Part shown: positions 1 to 7,732 of the stretch, piece by piece | How positions within the stretch are numbered: position 1 is the stretch's first letter | How the letters are laid out: each line of letters begins with the position of its first letter | Source: Lysinibacillus odysseyi 34hs-1 = NBRC 100172 | GTDB taxonomy: Bacteria > Bacillota > Bacilli > Bacillales_A > Planococcaceae | Length of the DNA stretch: 64,000 nucleotides | Reading direction: 5' to 3' | Assembly: GCF_001591965.1 (NCBI RefSeq) | Contig: NZ_BCVX01000007.1 | Span: 186,001 to 250,000 of the forward strand | Notes under the pieces: model-generated | Seen by the model: only the letters and a program-made list of their open reading frames with translations | Told to the model about the DNA's origin: nothing | The model's database searches: none | Program-made: the position numbers and the translations under genes

Positions 1-1
1 A

Positions 2-118
2 TTAGCTTGCTATATACTCTCGGAAAAAAACGATAGGTCTCCTGATGCGCTCAAGGCAAAGCAGTGGAATATCTATTTAGAAAATGAAAAATTTGAAGGC
101 GCGATTATACACCAATGA
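2..118 (+). CDS. C-terminal end of an unidentified protein (5' end outside window)
   Basis: An open frame enters the window at base 2 and runs 38 codons to a TGA at 116-118. The readable tail is Lys/Asn/Glu rich and ends in GAIIHQ. It contains no domain I recognise, so I give no function. The start lies upstream of the window. The frame could be chance, but it is open from the edge and is followed by a plausible intergenic region with the promoter of the next gene. Confidence 0.45.
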   Translation, partial: LACYILSEKNDRSPDALKAKQWNIYLENEKFEGAIIHQ

Positions 119-220
119 TTAATTGGTAAATGATTATCACATATTTTACTTAATGGATTTTATATGTGCTTTGTCTATGTGCTTTTTTTGGATGACGGAA
201 AGTGTTTGAAATTTCTTTAT

Positions 221-250
221 TTAAATTAGTGTGCCATTCGACTGTATAAT
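221..250 (+). promoter_or_regulatory. Putative sigma-A promoter of the CDF exporter
   Basis: A perfect TATAAT -10 box lies at 245-250 with a poor -35 (TTAAAT, 221-226) 18 bp upstream. A start near 257 would give a leader of about 105 nt before the exporter gene, containing the hairpin at 294-327. The -10 is clear and the -35 is weak. Confidence 0.45.
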
Positions 251-293
251 GTGGTATATTTATAAAGTTGAATGATTTACGAACGCACATAAT

Positions 294-327
294 AGAGGTT
301 GCATCACCTGCGGGTGGTGTAGCCTCT
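294..327 (+). promoter_or_regulatory. Long 5'-UTR hairpin before the CDF exporter
   Basis: AGAGG at 294-298 pairs with CCTCT at 323-327, and the helix continues inward (with G-T wobbles) to give about 15 pairs capped by the tetraloop TGCG (309-312). Only three T follow before CGTG, so it is not a canonical terminator. It lies between the predicted promoter and the ribosome site. It may be an attenuator, an RNA stability element, or a leftover terminator of the upstream gene. I do not see the yybP-ykoY manganese riboswitch consensus. Confidence 0.5.
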
Positions 328-363
328 TTCGTGTTTATAGGAGTTTTGTGAGGGGGAAACATT

Positions 364-1269
364 TTGGAGCTATATACAAACTTGCGTGCAGGGGAAAAAG
401 GAGCCTATCTATCGATTGCTGCCTATATCTTTCTCAGCGCACTGAAACTGACTATCGGCTATATGGGAGATTCACAGGCATTACGTGCTGATGGATTAAA
501 CAATACAACTGATATTATCGCATCGATTGCTGTATTAATCGGTTTACGGATTTCCCAGCGTCCGCCGGATCATAATCATCAATATGGCCATCTCCGCGCT
601 GAAACGGTGGCCTCTTTAATCGCTGCTTTCGTCATGATTTATGTCGGTATCGAAGTACTGATTACAGCGGTTCGGAATATGTTTACGACAACGCATGAAA
701 CACCGGATCTGATGACCATTGCTGTTTCGTTATTTAGTGCACTCGTGATGTACGGGGTATACCGGTATAACTTGCAGTTAGCTGAAAAAGTAAAAAGTAC
801 GGCGGTGAAGGCTGCCGCTTATGATAATCGTTCGGATGCACTTGTCAGTATTGGAACAGCTGTCGGGATTACCGCTGCGATTTTCGGCTTCCCTATTGTC
901 GATACAATTACAGCCATCCTCATTGGCATCATTATTATCAAAACAGCCATTGAGATTTTTAAAGAGGCTGTATACCTTCTGACAGATGGTTTTGACAGCG
1001 ATATGCTTGATCATATAAAGGAAGAAATTCAGGCGATTCCGCAAGTACGGGAGATTCGGGAAATACGCGGCAGACGACATGGCAGCCGTATGCTGCTGGA
1101 CATCACGATTGCCGTTAATCCAAATCTAAGTGTACGTATCTCCCATGATATCGCTGAGCTCATTGAAGAAAATGTCCGTACTTTAGACGGACAAGCCCTT
1201 GCCTTTGTCCATATCGAGCCGTACGATCCAAAGGATGTTCTCATTACGGAGGATGATTATCACTTTTAA
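364..1269 (+). CDS. Cation diffusion facilitator exporter, manganese type (MneP/YeaB-like)
   Basis: A 301-residue inner-membrane metal/proton antiporter of the cation diffusion facilitator family. It starts at TTG, about 8 nt after a GAGGGGG ribosome site. Six hydrophobic segments are followed by a cytoplasmic C-terminal dimerisation domain from about residue 205. The intramembrane metal-site motifs are NxxxD in DGLNNTTD (residues 43-50) and DxxxD in DNRSD (154-158). Asp/Asn in place of His at the first site is typical of manganese-selective CDFs, and the protein resembles Bacillus subtilis MneP (YeaB) and MneS. The conserved HQYGHLRAE loop is at about 72-80. It appears monocistronic, with its own leader hairpin and terminator. 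Family assignment is firm; Mn specificity is inferred from motifs. Confidence 0.88.
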   Translation: MELYTNLRAGEKGAYLSIAAYIFLSALKLTIGYMGDSQALRADGLNNTTDIIASIAVLIGLRISQRPPDHNHQYGHLRAETVASLIAAFVMIYVGIEVLITAVRNMFTTTHETPDLMTIAVSLFSALVMYGVYRYNLQLAEKVKSTAVKAAAYDNRSDALVSIGTAVGITAAIFGFPIVDTITAILIGIIIIKTAIEIFKEAVYLLTDGFDSDMLDHIKEEIQAIPQVREIREIRGRRHGSRMLLDITIAVNPNLSVRISHDIAELIEENVRTLDGQALAFVHIEPYDPKDVLITEDDYHF

Positions 1270-1337
1270 TATTTTCAGCAACTGGATTCTTCTGGCATGC
1301 ATCTAAACTCCTGTAGGTACAATTTAATAAATATTAG

Positions 1338-1370
1338 GACTACCTGATTTAGTAAAAGGTAGTCTTTTTT
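1338..1370 (+). terminator. Intrinsic terminator after the CDF gene
   Basis: GACTACC (1338-1344) pairs with GGTAGTC (1358-1364) and is followed by six T (1365-1370). Confidence 0.8.
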
Positions 1371-1676
1371 GTATCATATTTTGTAGTAATTCCGCAGTTA
1401 TTTTATATGGTTTTTTAAGGATCAGTAACATCTGTCGGTTTGCCTCGACTCTCTAAACTCCCTCTCCCCTTTTACTAAAAGATACTGGGCAACATGATGA
1501 GTGTAAAAGGCTACGTGGAATCGTAGAAAAGCAACTTATCGTATAATCGGTTAGTAAATTTGGAAATAGGATACACTTCTGCCAGTAAAGACGCAGCGTT
1601 TTTTATTATTACATAATTAAGTGGTATTATTATAAAAGAAGTTACATGTGATTATTTTTTGAAAGTAGGCTTGCGG
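1371..1676. other. Intergenic region, leader of the BASS transporter
   Basis: This stretch is AT-rich with no gene. It holds a small hairpin around 1513-1530 and a short GC stem followed by TTTTTT near 1585-1605. No known riboswitch consensus was recognised. Confidence 0.4.
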
Positions 1677-2633
1677 ATGCTGGAAATATTGAATAAGCGA
1701 TTAACGAAATTGATGCCAATCCTGACTCCGCTCAGTCTTGTGTTAGGAGTAATATTTGAGGATATAGGAGCCCAACTGGCATTTCTTGTAGCCTGGCTGT
1801 TTGCATTTATGACATTTGCAGGGAGTCTCAGTCTTGATTTTCAGGCATTGAAGGTTTTTACCCGTTACCCTTATATGATTTTGCTGACGATTATCGGGCT
1901 TCACGTCATTATGCCGCTTTGGGCCTATTTTGTATCAACAGTTGTGTTTCATGACGAACTATTGACGTTCGGTTTTATTTTGTCCGTAGCGGTCCCGACA
2001 GGTGTAACAAGCTTTATTTGGGTGAGCATTTCGAGGGGCAATAAAGCACTTTGTCTGTCCATAATTTTAGTCGATACACTGCTGGCCCCCCTTGTCATGC
2101 CTGCAATTGTCCATCTTGTCGTTGGTAAGGCAATTGATATTAATATGAGCTCTTTAATTGTTGATTTAGTATGGATGGTTGTCATTCCCTCTGTCCTTGG
2201 TATGCTGCTGAATGAATATACCCATGGAAGAATTGAGAATACGCTCGGTAAGAAACTTGCACCATTCTCAAAATTATCTCTTTTCTTGATTGTTTTTATA
2301 AACAGCAGCGTCATTGCGCCATATGTTAAAGACATTTCATGGGAACTTGTCAGTATTATCGTGGTTGTATTTTTTATTGCTGTATCAGGGTATTTTTTAT
2401 GGCTGCTGCTCGGGCATTTTATTTGGCGTGACCCGGAAATCGTTTCCACCCTTGTATTCACTGGTGGGATGCGTAATATCGCTATCGGTGTTGTCATTGC
2501 GAGCTCTTACTTCCCTCCGAAAGTGGCGATGCCCGTCGTTTTCGGTATGCTATTTCAGCAGATCATCGCCTCTCAGTTCAGCCGGATTGTCGAGAAATAT
2601 AGACAACGGATGACCCCGGCAGATAATGCCTGA
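1677..2633 (+). CDS. BASS-family sodium-dependent transporter (bile acid:sodium symporter fold)
   Basis: A polytopic membrane protein of about 318 residues with nine to ten hydrophobic segments, of the SBF/BASS family (similar to B. subtilis YocS in type). Conserved features include the PTGV stretch in a re-entrant helix (SVAVPTGVTSFIW), the substrate/Na+ crossover region, and the late TGGMRN motif. Known family substrates include bile acids, pantoate, pyruvate and other organic anions; nothing here indicates which. A TTG at 1659 would add six residues but has no ribosome site, so the ATG at 1677 was preferred, although its own site is also weak. It stands alone between long intergenic stretches. 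Confidence 0.82.
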   Translation: MLEILNKRLTKLMPILTPLSLVLGVIFEDIGAQLAFLVAWLFAFMTFAGSLSLDFQALKVFTRYPYMILLTIIGLHVIMPLWAYFVSTVVFHDELLTFGFILSVAVPTGVTSFIWVSISRGNKALCLSIILVDTLLAPLVMPAIVHLVVGKAIDINMSSLIVDLVWMVVIPSVLGMLLNEYTHGRIENTLGKKLAPFSKLSLFLIVFINSSVIAPYVKDISWELVSIIVVVFFIAVSGYFLWLLLGHFIWRDPEIVSTLVFTGGMRNIAIGVVIASSYFPPKVAMPVVFGMLFQQIIASQFSRIVEKYRQRMTPADNA

Positions 2634-3130
2634 ATAAGTAGGGGACGTTCTTCTTATTTATTTTTAACAGGTCGAGAAGGCTGATTCCTCCTGGTAAGAG
2701 AAGAGAGAAGTGTATGTGCTGGTCGATACCCTTCTCCCATCCTCTTTATTAAGTTATTTGCTTTGAATGCTCTTTTTGCTACACATTTTCTTACCTTGTC
2801 TTATCATGCCATTAAGTTTACGCCCTTCTTCCCCTTTCTTTCAGAGGTAGCGTCAGGAAAATACGGATTTTCAACGCTAATCACACTTTTAAGACGGTAC
2901 CCCCATTTCAAAATGTTAAGAAAATTTCAATGGTCTTAAAGAATCTAACGAGACCATTTTCTCGGAATTAATATGGTATTCTCCTAGCAAAATAATATGT
3001 TCCCAACCTTGAGGCGATATATGGTGCAATTATTCACCATTAAAACTACCAGCCTGTTTTTGATATTCAATTACTTTTGTTGGATGTAAGGTATTCCACT
3101 TATGCAGTAAAGCTATATAGGGAGGGAAAA
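2634..3130. other. Long intergenic region without recognisable gene
   Basis: About 500 bases of AT-rich DNA with no convincing reading frame or terminator after the BASS gene. Its end carries the strong ribosome site (GGGAGGG, about 3119-3125) that serves the 26-codon frame described next. It probably includes decayed sequence. Confidence 0.4.
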
Positions 3131-3211
3131 ATGACTGTAAATCAAATTTGGGAAATTACAAACGTGTCTAGGACCTCATCTTATAGAAAGTTATCGGAAG
3201 AGAACAAATAA
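3131..3211 (+). CDS. 26-residue ORF with strong ribosome site (leader peptide or truncated gene start)
   Basis: ATG follows a GGGAGGG site with about 5 nt spacing, one of the better initiation signals in this area. The frame reads MTVNQIWEITNVSRTSSYRK and stops six residues later. NVSRTSSYRKL resembles the recognition-helix end of a small helix-turn-helix, so this may be the surviving start of a lost gene rather than a functional peptide. It lies just upstream of another fragment in a different frame and a good terminator. Confidence 0.35.
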   Translation: MTVNQIWEITNVSRTSSYRKLSEENK

Positions 3212-3240
3212 TCATTCCTTAATTCATTAAAGGTACCTTA

Positions 3241-3414
3241 TTGAAAAATGAATGGTACATTTGCAGACCTAGGCTTAAACTGTTGGGTTACTCGACGCAT
3301 GAATCGTCCGATGTGGCTTCGCAAACACATGGCAATTTCTTTGTTGATTCACCGACTGGAATGTCTTGCGGTGTCTCCGATATCACGGGCAAGCTACCGG
3401 TGACGATCGAGTGA
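3241..3414 (+). pseudogene. Gene remnant of unknown family
   Basis: An open frame of 57 codons from a TTG without a good ribosome site to TGA at 3412-3414. Its tail reads HGNFFVDSPTGMSCGVSDIT and looks like genuine coding sequence. A strong intrinsic terminator follows 11 nt later, as expected for a real 3' end. Upstream frames are interrupted. I interpret it as the surviving C-terminus of a decayed gene, but cannot name the family. Confidence 0.4.
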
Positions 3415-3425
3415 GAGTAATGAAA

Positions 3426-3475
3426 GAAACTCCAAAAACTCACTATCTTCTAGGGTTTTTGGAGTTTCATTTTTT
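3426..3475 (+). terminator. Strong intrinsic terminator
   Basis: A perfect 14-bp stem, GAAACTCCAAAAAC (3426-3439) with GTTTTTGGAGTTTC (3455-3468), is followed by AT and five T. It is oriented for the + strand remnant and stands tail to tail with the kinase gene ending at 3480. Confidence 0.85.
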
Positions 3476-3479
3476 AGAG

Positions 3480-4496
3480 TCAATCCTGCAAAGGGATGGC
3501 CTTCATTTCATAGATTTTTTGGAGCGTAAGAACTTGTTTTGTCTTCTCTTCATCGTCCTCTGCGTAGAGATACGATTCCACAAGTCTGTACCCGAATACG
3601 AGAAGGATCATCTCATAGACACAGTTATCAGCGATATGGGATACATCCACGTACTGTGAAAATCCTTTATAATACGCAGGGACGCATCGCTGGTAGTATT
3701 CGACCATGTGATTGATATCCGATTCATCCGCAATCAGGCTTGCAAGATCCTCTCCCAAGTAACCCCATCCGGATGTGTCCCAATCAATGAGCGCGATTTT
3801 CCCTTCCGCATAGATCAGGTTGGTCACCCAGAAGTCCCGGTGGCAAAGCACGCGGGGCAGTCTTTCTATGCGGGTTAGTATCTCGTCTGCGTGCATATCG
3901 ATGTCGATGAGCATTTGCCGTAAGTGTTGCGGCAATTCGCAGTCTTCCGAACGTATATAATTGTAGACGACCGGCCATGACCGGTAATGCAGATACGTAT
4001 TCTTCATGAAATCTGTATGACTCAGGTTGTTCAGACTCTGCAATACAGCCGGTTGCTCCAAATAAAGTTTGCCTTGATAGCGTCCTAACTCTAGCGCAGC
4101 CTGTTCATACATATCACCGGTCAAATCTAAACCGGTTACGCCATCGATATATTCCAGCCATAGCTGGAATTCATTTTCCTCGGCATTGATCTCGGAATGA
4201 TAACATGTTGGCCAGCGGAAGGCATCCGAAAACGTCGCACCCAAGTCGGACGCATATAAGTCATATTCTCGTCGCCATGAACTTGGATCTCCGTAACGCT
4301 CCCATTCCTTCTGAATTTTTAGCACGATACGGTATGGCAACTTTTCATCATCCACGGTTTCAGCGTTCCCCGTTATTAGGTACACATTTCCCACAGTTCC
4401 GCCCTGTAATTGCGTGGTTTGGTAGTCGGCATAGACGATATCCTTCTTGAACTGTCGGCTTAAGGCATAGATCAGCGTTTCATATTTAATAATCAT
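3480..4496 (-). CDS. Aminoglycoside/choline kinase-fold phosphotransferase
   Basis: A 338-residue APH-superfamily kinase. It carries the Brenner catalytic loop HRDFWVTN (His219, catalytic Asp221, Asn226) and the metal-binding IDWD (Asp238); the N-lobe lysine is probably in VLKIQ (about 59-63). The family phosphorylates aminoglycosides, macrolides, choline, homoserine, methylthioribose and similar alcohols; the substrate here is unknown. The ATG at 4496 was chosen over a GTG at 4505 because GGAGG (4506-4510) abuts the GTG but sits 9 nt from the ATG. The ATG overlaps the TGA of the upstream rsgA-like gene (ATGA), indicating translational coupling and shared control by the attenuator-like leader. 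That leader suggests antibiotic-inducible resistance, which is inference. Confidence 0.82.
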   Translation of the reverse strand: MIIKYETLIYALSRQFKKDIVYADYQTTQLQGGTVGNVYLITGNAETVDDEKLPYRIVLKIQKEWERYGDPSSWRREYDLYASDLGATFSDAFRWPTCYHSEINAEENEFQLWLEYIDGVTGLDLTGDMYEQAALELGRYQGKLYLEQPAVLQSLNNLSHTDFMKNTYLHYRSWPVVYNYIRSEDCELPQHLRQMLIDIDMHADEILTRIERLPRVLCHRDFWVTNLIYAEGKIALIDWDTSGWGYLGEDLASLIADESDINHMVEYYQRCVPAYYKGFSQYVDVSHIADNCVYEMILLVFGYRLVESYLYAEDDEEKTKQVLTLQKIYEMKAIPLQD

Positions 4497-4861
4497 TTCT
4501 TCCACCCTCCGTTTCTCCCCGTTTGCTTGCTCTGCATGTTAATCCTTTTATTTCGAGTCCTCTTGTCGATGGGATAGCTTGTTTTTCCTTGAACATACTT
4601 GTTCTCATGCTGATGGGCAATATATTGCTTCCACCGTTCAAGCGGCAACGAACCATCAGCAAGTGCAGCAAGAACGGCACACGGAAAGTCTACACGCGCT
4701 TCCGCACTGTGATAAAACGTTCCTTTAAGTACTGCCGTTATTTCGCCGTACTCGGTCACGACAGTGAGGCGCTCGCGTTGTAGTTCAATCACCCTGCCAG
4801 GCAATAATTCGTCGGGAATTGCTTTTATATCTGTGTAGCCATAGGTTTTTAAATCAATCAT
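4493..4861 (-). pseudogene. Internally deleted rsgA-like ribosome-assembly GTPase (GTPase domain lost)
   Basis: The frame encodes 122 residues. Residues 1-60 match the start and OB fold of RsgA/YloQ-family ribosome-associated GTPases (LKTYGYTDI, PGRVIE, GEITAVLKG). Residues 61-122 match the extreme C-terminus of the same family (CAVLAALADGSLPLERWKQY, then the basic tail NMQSKQTGR). Everything between is gone: the circularly permuted GTPase motifs (NKxD, Walker A, DxxG) and the zinc-binding domain. The reading frame is kept across the joint at about residue 60/61 (VDFP|CAV). It starts at ATG 4861 behind AAGGAG and still couples to the kinase through ATGA. Either a deleted pseudogene retained to translate the kinase, or a minimal OB/tail protein. 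Full-length RsgA is about 290-350 residues. Confidence 0.75.
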
Positions 4862-4900
4862 GATTTTTGTTAGCTCCTTTAATGTTGTTTTTTTGGACGC

Positions 4901-4948
4901 AAAAATGCCACGCAAGCAGCCTCTAAAGAAGCTGCTGTCGCGCGGCAT
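4901..4948 (-). terminator. Leader hairpin 3 (terminator-like) of the rsgA-like/kinase unit
   Basis: On the minus strand ATGCC (complement of 4944-4948) and GCAGC (4931-4935) pair with GCTGC (4916-4920) and GGCAT (4905-4909), then TTTTT-GCG follows. It is the last of three hairpins between the leader peptide and the rsgA-like start. Confidence 0.65.
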
Positions 4949-4956
4949 CAGGACAC

Positions 4957-4982
4957 AAAAAAGATACGACCTTCATCGTATC
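4957..4982 (-). terminator. Leader hairpin 2 (canonical intrinsic terminator)
   Basis: On the minus strand GATACGA (complement of 4976-4982) pairs with TCGTATC (4963-4969) and runs into six T (4957-4962). A canonical terminator located inside a 5' leader implies conditional read-through. Confidence 0.78.
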
Positions 4983-5013
4983 ACGCAAACAGCAATATTC
5001 ACGAAAGGTTACA

Positions 5014-5068
5014 TTAAAAATGGCATACCAAATAATACGGGCACTTTCCCGTTTTTTTCGCGTATGCC
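5014..5068 (-). terminator. Leader hairpin 1 (nested terminator-like structure)
   Basis: An outer stem GGCATAC/GTATGCC (5062-5068 with 5022-5028) encloses an inner CGGG/CCCG hairpin. It is followed on the minus strand by A and five T (5016-5020). It begins 13 nt after the stop of the leader peptide, so a ribosome stalled on the peptide could influence its folding. Confidence 0.65.
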
Positions 5069-5080
5069 TACTATTCAGTT

Positions 5081-5113
5081 TTAAGACCAAACCACCATAT
5101 TAGTAGTTGCCAT
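5081..5113 (-). CDS. 10-residue leader peptide MATTNMVVWS
   Basis: ATG at 5113 lies 10 nt after an AAAGGAG ribosome site and the frame ends at TAA after ten codons. Its place, between promoter and a series of terminators preceding a kinase-fold gene, is that of the regulatory peptides of ribosome-mediated attenuators for antibiotic-resistance genes. The role is inferred from architecture. Confidence 0.6.
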   Translation of the reverse strand: MATTNMVVWS

Positions 5114-5165
5114 TAAAAAACATCTCCTTTCGTGTCAGGAACTTGCTTATTACTAAGCTATCTAT

Positions 5166-5194
5166 AGAATACCCCTTTTTTGAAAAAAAGTAAA
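5166..5194 (-). promoter_or_regulatory. Promoter of the attenuator leader
   Basis: Minus-strand -35 TTTACT (complement of 5189-5194) and -10 TATTCT (complement of 5166-5171) are separated by exactly 17 nt. The predicted start is near 5159, about 45 nt before the leader peptide. Confidence 0.6.
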
Positions 5195-5414
5195 TACTTA
5201 CCTTATAGGCGTGGCGGTTAGTTATGGGTCGGCCTTCACCTTCGAGCCTGTTTTAGAGCTAAATTTCTTGTCAGGTATTTTTAGTCTCCAAGTAAGGAAG
5301 AACAAGGGGAAAAGTTAAGAATACAGCATAATCAATTAGACTCAAGATGGAAACTCGTATGAATTACCAATAGGTACTCGTTGTTCTACAATCGGGTGCT
5401 TTAACGCAGCAATG

Positions 5415-5458
5415 AAAAAAGCCTAATTTCTCATTTTATAGAGAAATTAGGCTTTTTA
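5415..5458. terminator. Bidirectional intrinsic terminator
   Basis: A perfect 12-bp stem GCCTAATTTCTC/GAGAAATTAGGC (5421-5432, 5441-5452) is flanked by AAAAAA on the left and TTTTT on the right, so it can work on both strands. No gene is visible immediately upstream on the + strand, which suggests a lost gene between 5200 and 5415. Confidence 0.75.
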
Positions 5459-5687
5459 ATATGGGAATTTCTTTAACGGTGTACATCCTCATTTTCCTGA
5501 AGCTACCCCTTTCTTTACATTTTACCAACAGTATTTTACAGTAAAAGAAAAGGCTGATAAAATTCATTTTCCCTATCGAACAGAAGAGTGAAAAGGGTTG
5601 AATGACAGTTAATTATGGAGAGCTTTTATCAATGAAAGAGTTGAGTCTAGTTTGAAAAAAATGAAACAATATTCTGGAGGAAAATGA

Positions 5688-6113
5688 ATGAAAATCAAAG
5701 GTCTTAACCATCTATTATTTTCTGTTTCTGATTTGGAGCAGTCAATTGCCTTTTACACGGATGTATTTGACGCCAAATTGCTGGTGAAAGGGAGAACGAC
5801 AGCCTATTTTGACTTAAACGGGCTATGGCTTGCGCTTAATGAAGAGAAAGATATACCACGTAACGAAATCAGCGAGTCTTATACACATATCGCTTTTACT
5901 ATAGAAGCAGCTGATTTTGACGAGGTTTATAATAAATTAGAACAACTGGACGTCAATATATTAGCAGGTCGGAAAAGAGATGAACGAGATAAAAAATCCA
6001 TTTACTTTACCGACCCGGACGGACATAAATTTGAGTTTCATACCGGTACACTGCAGGACCGATTAGACTACTATAATAAAGAAAAAACACATATGGAGTT
6101 CTTCGAAGATTGA
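5688..6113 (+). CDS. fosB: FosB metallothiol transferase (fosfomycin resistance)
   Basis: A 141-residue cytoplasmic enzyme that opens the fosfomycin epoxide by adding a thiol (bacillithiol in FosB-type enzymes). It is a vicinal-oxygen-chelate fold with two βαβββ modules. Metal ligands by alignment to the family are His8 (GLNHLLFSV), His67 (SYTHIAF) and Glu116 (HKFEFHTG). The stretch [12 protein letters not shown] and the C-terminal [10 protein letters not shown] are nearly identical to B. subtilis FosB. GGAGG precedes overlapping ATGs, and the second (5688) has the better spacing. It stands alone, convergent with the broken methyltransferase. No clear sigma-W promoter was found, although fosB of B. 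subtilis has one. Confidence 0.95.
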   Translation: MKIKGLNHLLFSVSDLEQSIAFYTDVFDAKLLVKGRTTAYFDLNGLWLALNEEKDIPRNEISESYTHIAFTIEAADFDEVYNKLEQLDVNILAGRKRDERDKKSIYFTDPDGHKFEFHTGTLQDRLDYYNKEKTHMEFFED

Positions 6114-6137
6114 AACTAACAGTCTATAAATACCCCC

Positions 6138-6916
6138 TCATGATACTGCCCGTACAATATACCGGGAAAACGTGATCGGCAGCCCTTCTGTACCCGCATG
6201 CTGCTCAAATATCTTTGTAATATCTGACAGGCTTGCTTCAAGGACAGTTTCAAACAACTCCTGGCTTTGGCCAAAGCACCTTACCTTTATAACATCTGTA
6301 GGTGAAATCAGATATTCGATGCTGTTAACGGTTTCTATTTCAACGGATTGAAACTTACTTTGGGTAAGCCGTTCGCGGATGGTATCTAAAACCGGGGTAC
6401 CAGATGCCTGTTGGAAAAGGCCGGGGAAAAGGCCAGCCAGTTCTTTCCCCTGCTCATCACCGGGATGCAGGCCAAGAATCGTTCCCCCAGTTTTGACTGC
6501 TTTTTTAAGCTCCGGATAAGCGGAAGTTGGTCCTTTTCTTATAAAAGCAACGTCGAATTCTCCCGCTTTAAAAGGTAATCCATTCTTTGTGTTGCCAACT
6601 ATAAAGGAAACATTGGACCTGCTGTTGTTCTTTCCAATATCTACAAACCCTTCCGTTATATCAAAACCGACGATCTCCTTCGCGTATAAACTGCATTGTA
6701 AGGTGAACCGCCATGTCCGCAACCGACATCGAGTACTTTGAGATGTTGAATAGATTGTATGGCCTCTTGATCAAATATCGACTCTCCGTTCGGCTCTGGG
6801 GTTATTGAATGCCACGGATAGCTATATGTACCCTGTAAACTATTTACCTGCTCATACCATTCAACGGAATGCGGGTGCAGCCAGGATTTCAAGGTTTCGG
6901 GATTTATTAAATTCAT
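6138..6916 (-). pseudogene. Class I SAM-dependent methyltransferase broken by a -1 frameshift
   Basis: The N-terminal part begins at ATG 6916 (site AAGGGGA) with a conserved WYEQVNSLQGTYSYPW region and SAM motif I LDVGCGHG. Immediately after this glycine the frame goes off. The continuation, FTLQCSLYAKEIVGFDIT, is found in the neighbouring frame and runs to the stop at 6138. Restoring one base within GGCGG (about 6706-6716 on the minus strand) rejoins both halves into a protein of about 259 residues with the expected GHGxFTL motif. Either a recent inactivating deletion or a sequencing error. The substrate is unknown. It is convergent with fosB. Confidence 0.78.
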
Positions 6917-7070
6917 CTTATATTCCCCTTTCAAGTAAGCTCCGATAAGTATTATGTAATGTGGTTAGCGAAAATCCTTCTGTTATAGGTGAAATCATTT
7001 TTCTATTTAGCGAAATAAATGACTGGTATTGGCGAGATTATGACCTTTTTTGGCGAGATAATAACAGCAC

Positions 7071-7676
7071 TTAACGAAAGAGACTTGTTATTAAATAGAC
7101 TGCTGTTCCCCAAATAAATAGTGCCGAACATTTATTAAACAAGACGAATACGCGGGTAGATATATTGATCATCTTTGCTGAAGCTCCTAATATCGATAAG
7201 CCGAAAAACCACGCCCACGATACGAAAATGCAGGCAATTGTAAAGTAAAGCAACTCCTGCCTGTTATATTTGATGGCGCTTGTACCAATGACCCCGATTG
7301 TATCGAGCAACGCATGAGGATTTAGCAATGACACAGAAAGGGCAAACAGGATTTGCTTTTTCATAGGCAATGCTTCCTCACCCTTCATATTGGCTGCTCC
7401 TGATGACCAAATGACTTTCCCCATATAAAAAAGGAACACAATCCCACCAGCCAATAAAACTACCCGAAGCCATTCAAACTGTAAAACGATTAATGACAGC
7501 CCTAAAATGGCCAGTATTATGAGGAGTGTATCACAGACGGCTGCTGTGATGGCAGCAGGCAGGGCCCTGGTGAGACTTGGCTGGTTGACTCCTTGTGTGA
7601 AAACGAAAATATTTTGCACACCTAACGGTAAAATAAGACCAAATGCGAGTAAAACACCATGTATAATCGGTTCCAT
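7071..7676 (-). CDS. LysE-family amino acid exporter
   Basis: A 201-residue membrane protein with six hydrophobic segments of the LysE/ArgO exporter family. The family hallmark GLILPLGVQNIFVFTQG is near the N-terminus (about residues 13-29), and the LLNPHALLDTIGV stretch marks the second repeat. Exporters of this clade pump basic or other amino acids. It is transcribed divergently from a MocR-type regulator with a perfect inverted repeat between them, the same arrangement as B. subtilis yisU-yisV, so the neighbour very probably controls it. GGAAGGAGA precedes the ATG. Confidence 0.88.
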   Translation of the reverse strand: MEPIIHGVLLAFGLILPLGVQNIFVFTQGVNQPSLTRALPAAITAAVCDTLLIILAILGLSLIVLQFEWLRVVLLAGGIVFLFYMGKVIWSSGAANMKGEEALPMKKQILFALSVSLLNPHALLDTIGVIGTSAIKYNRQELLYFTIACIFVSWAWFFGLSILGASAKMINISTRVFVLFNKCSALFIWGTAVYLITSLFR

Positions 7677-7732
7677 CCACTCATCTCCTTCCTTCTATAT
7701 CCTACATGTGTTATAAATAGAAAAAAAGGTCC

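Noticed and set aside
1581-1593. The 13-mer GCCAGTAAAGACG, repeated at 16147-16159 inside another hairpin loop
   Set aside because: Dozens of repeated 13-mers are expected in 64 kb, so the coincidence is not significant.
5250-5261. GTTTTAGAGCTA, identical to the start of type II-A CRISPR repeats/tracrRNA anti-repeats
   Set aside because: A single copy, with no spaced repeats and no cas genes nearby; a 12-mer match in AT-rich DNA is expected by chance.
5650-5690. TGAAAC just before fosB as a possible sigma-W promoter
   Set aside because: It lies about 25 bases from the start codon with no CGTA box at 16 nt, unlike the clear case at 44917.
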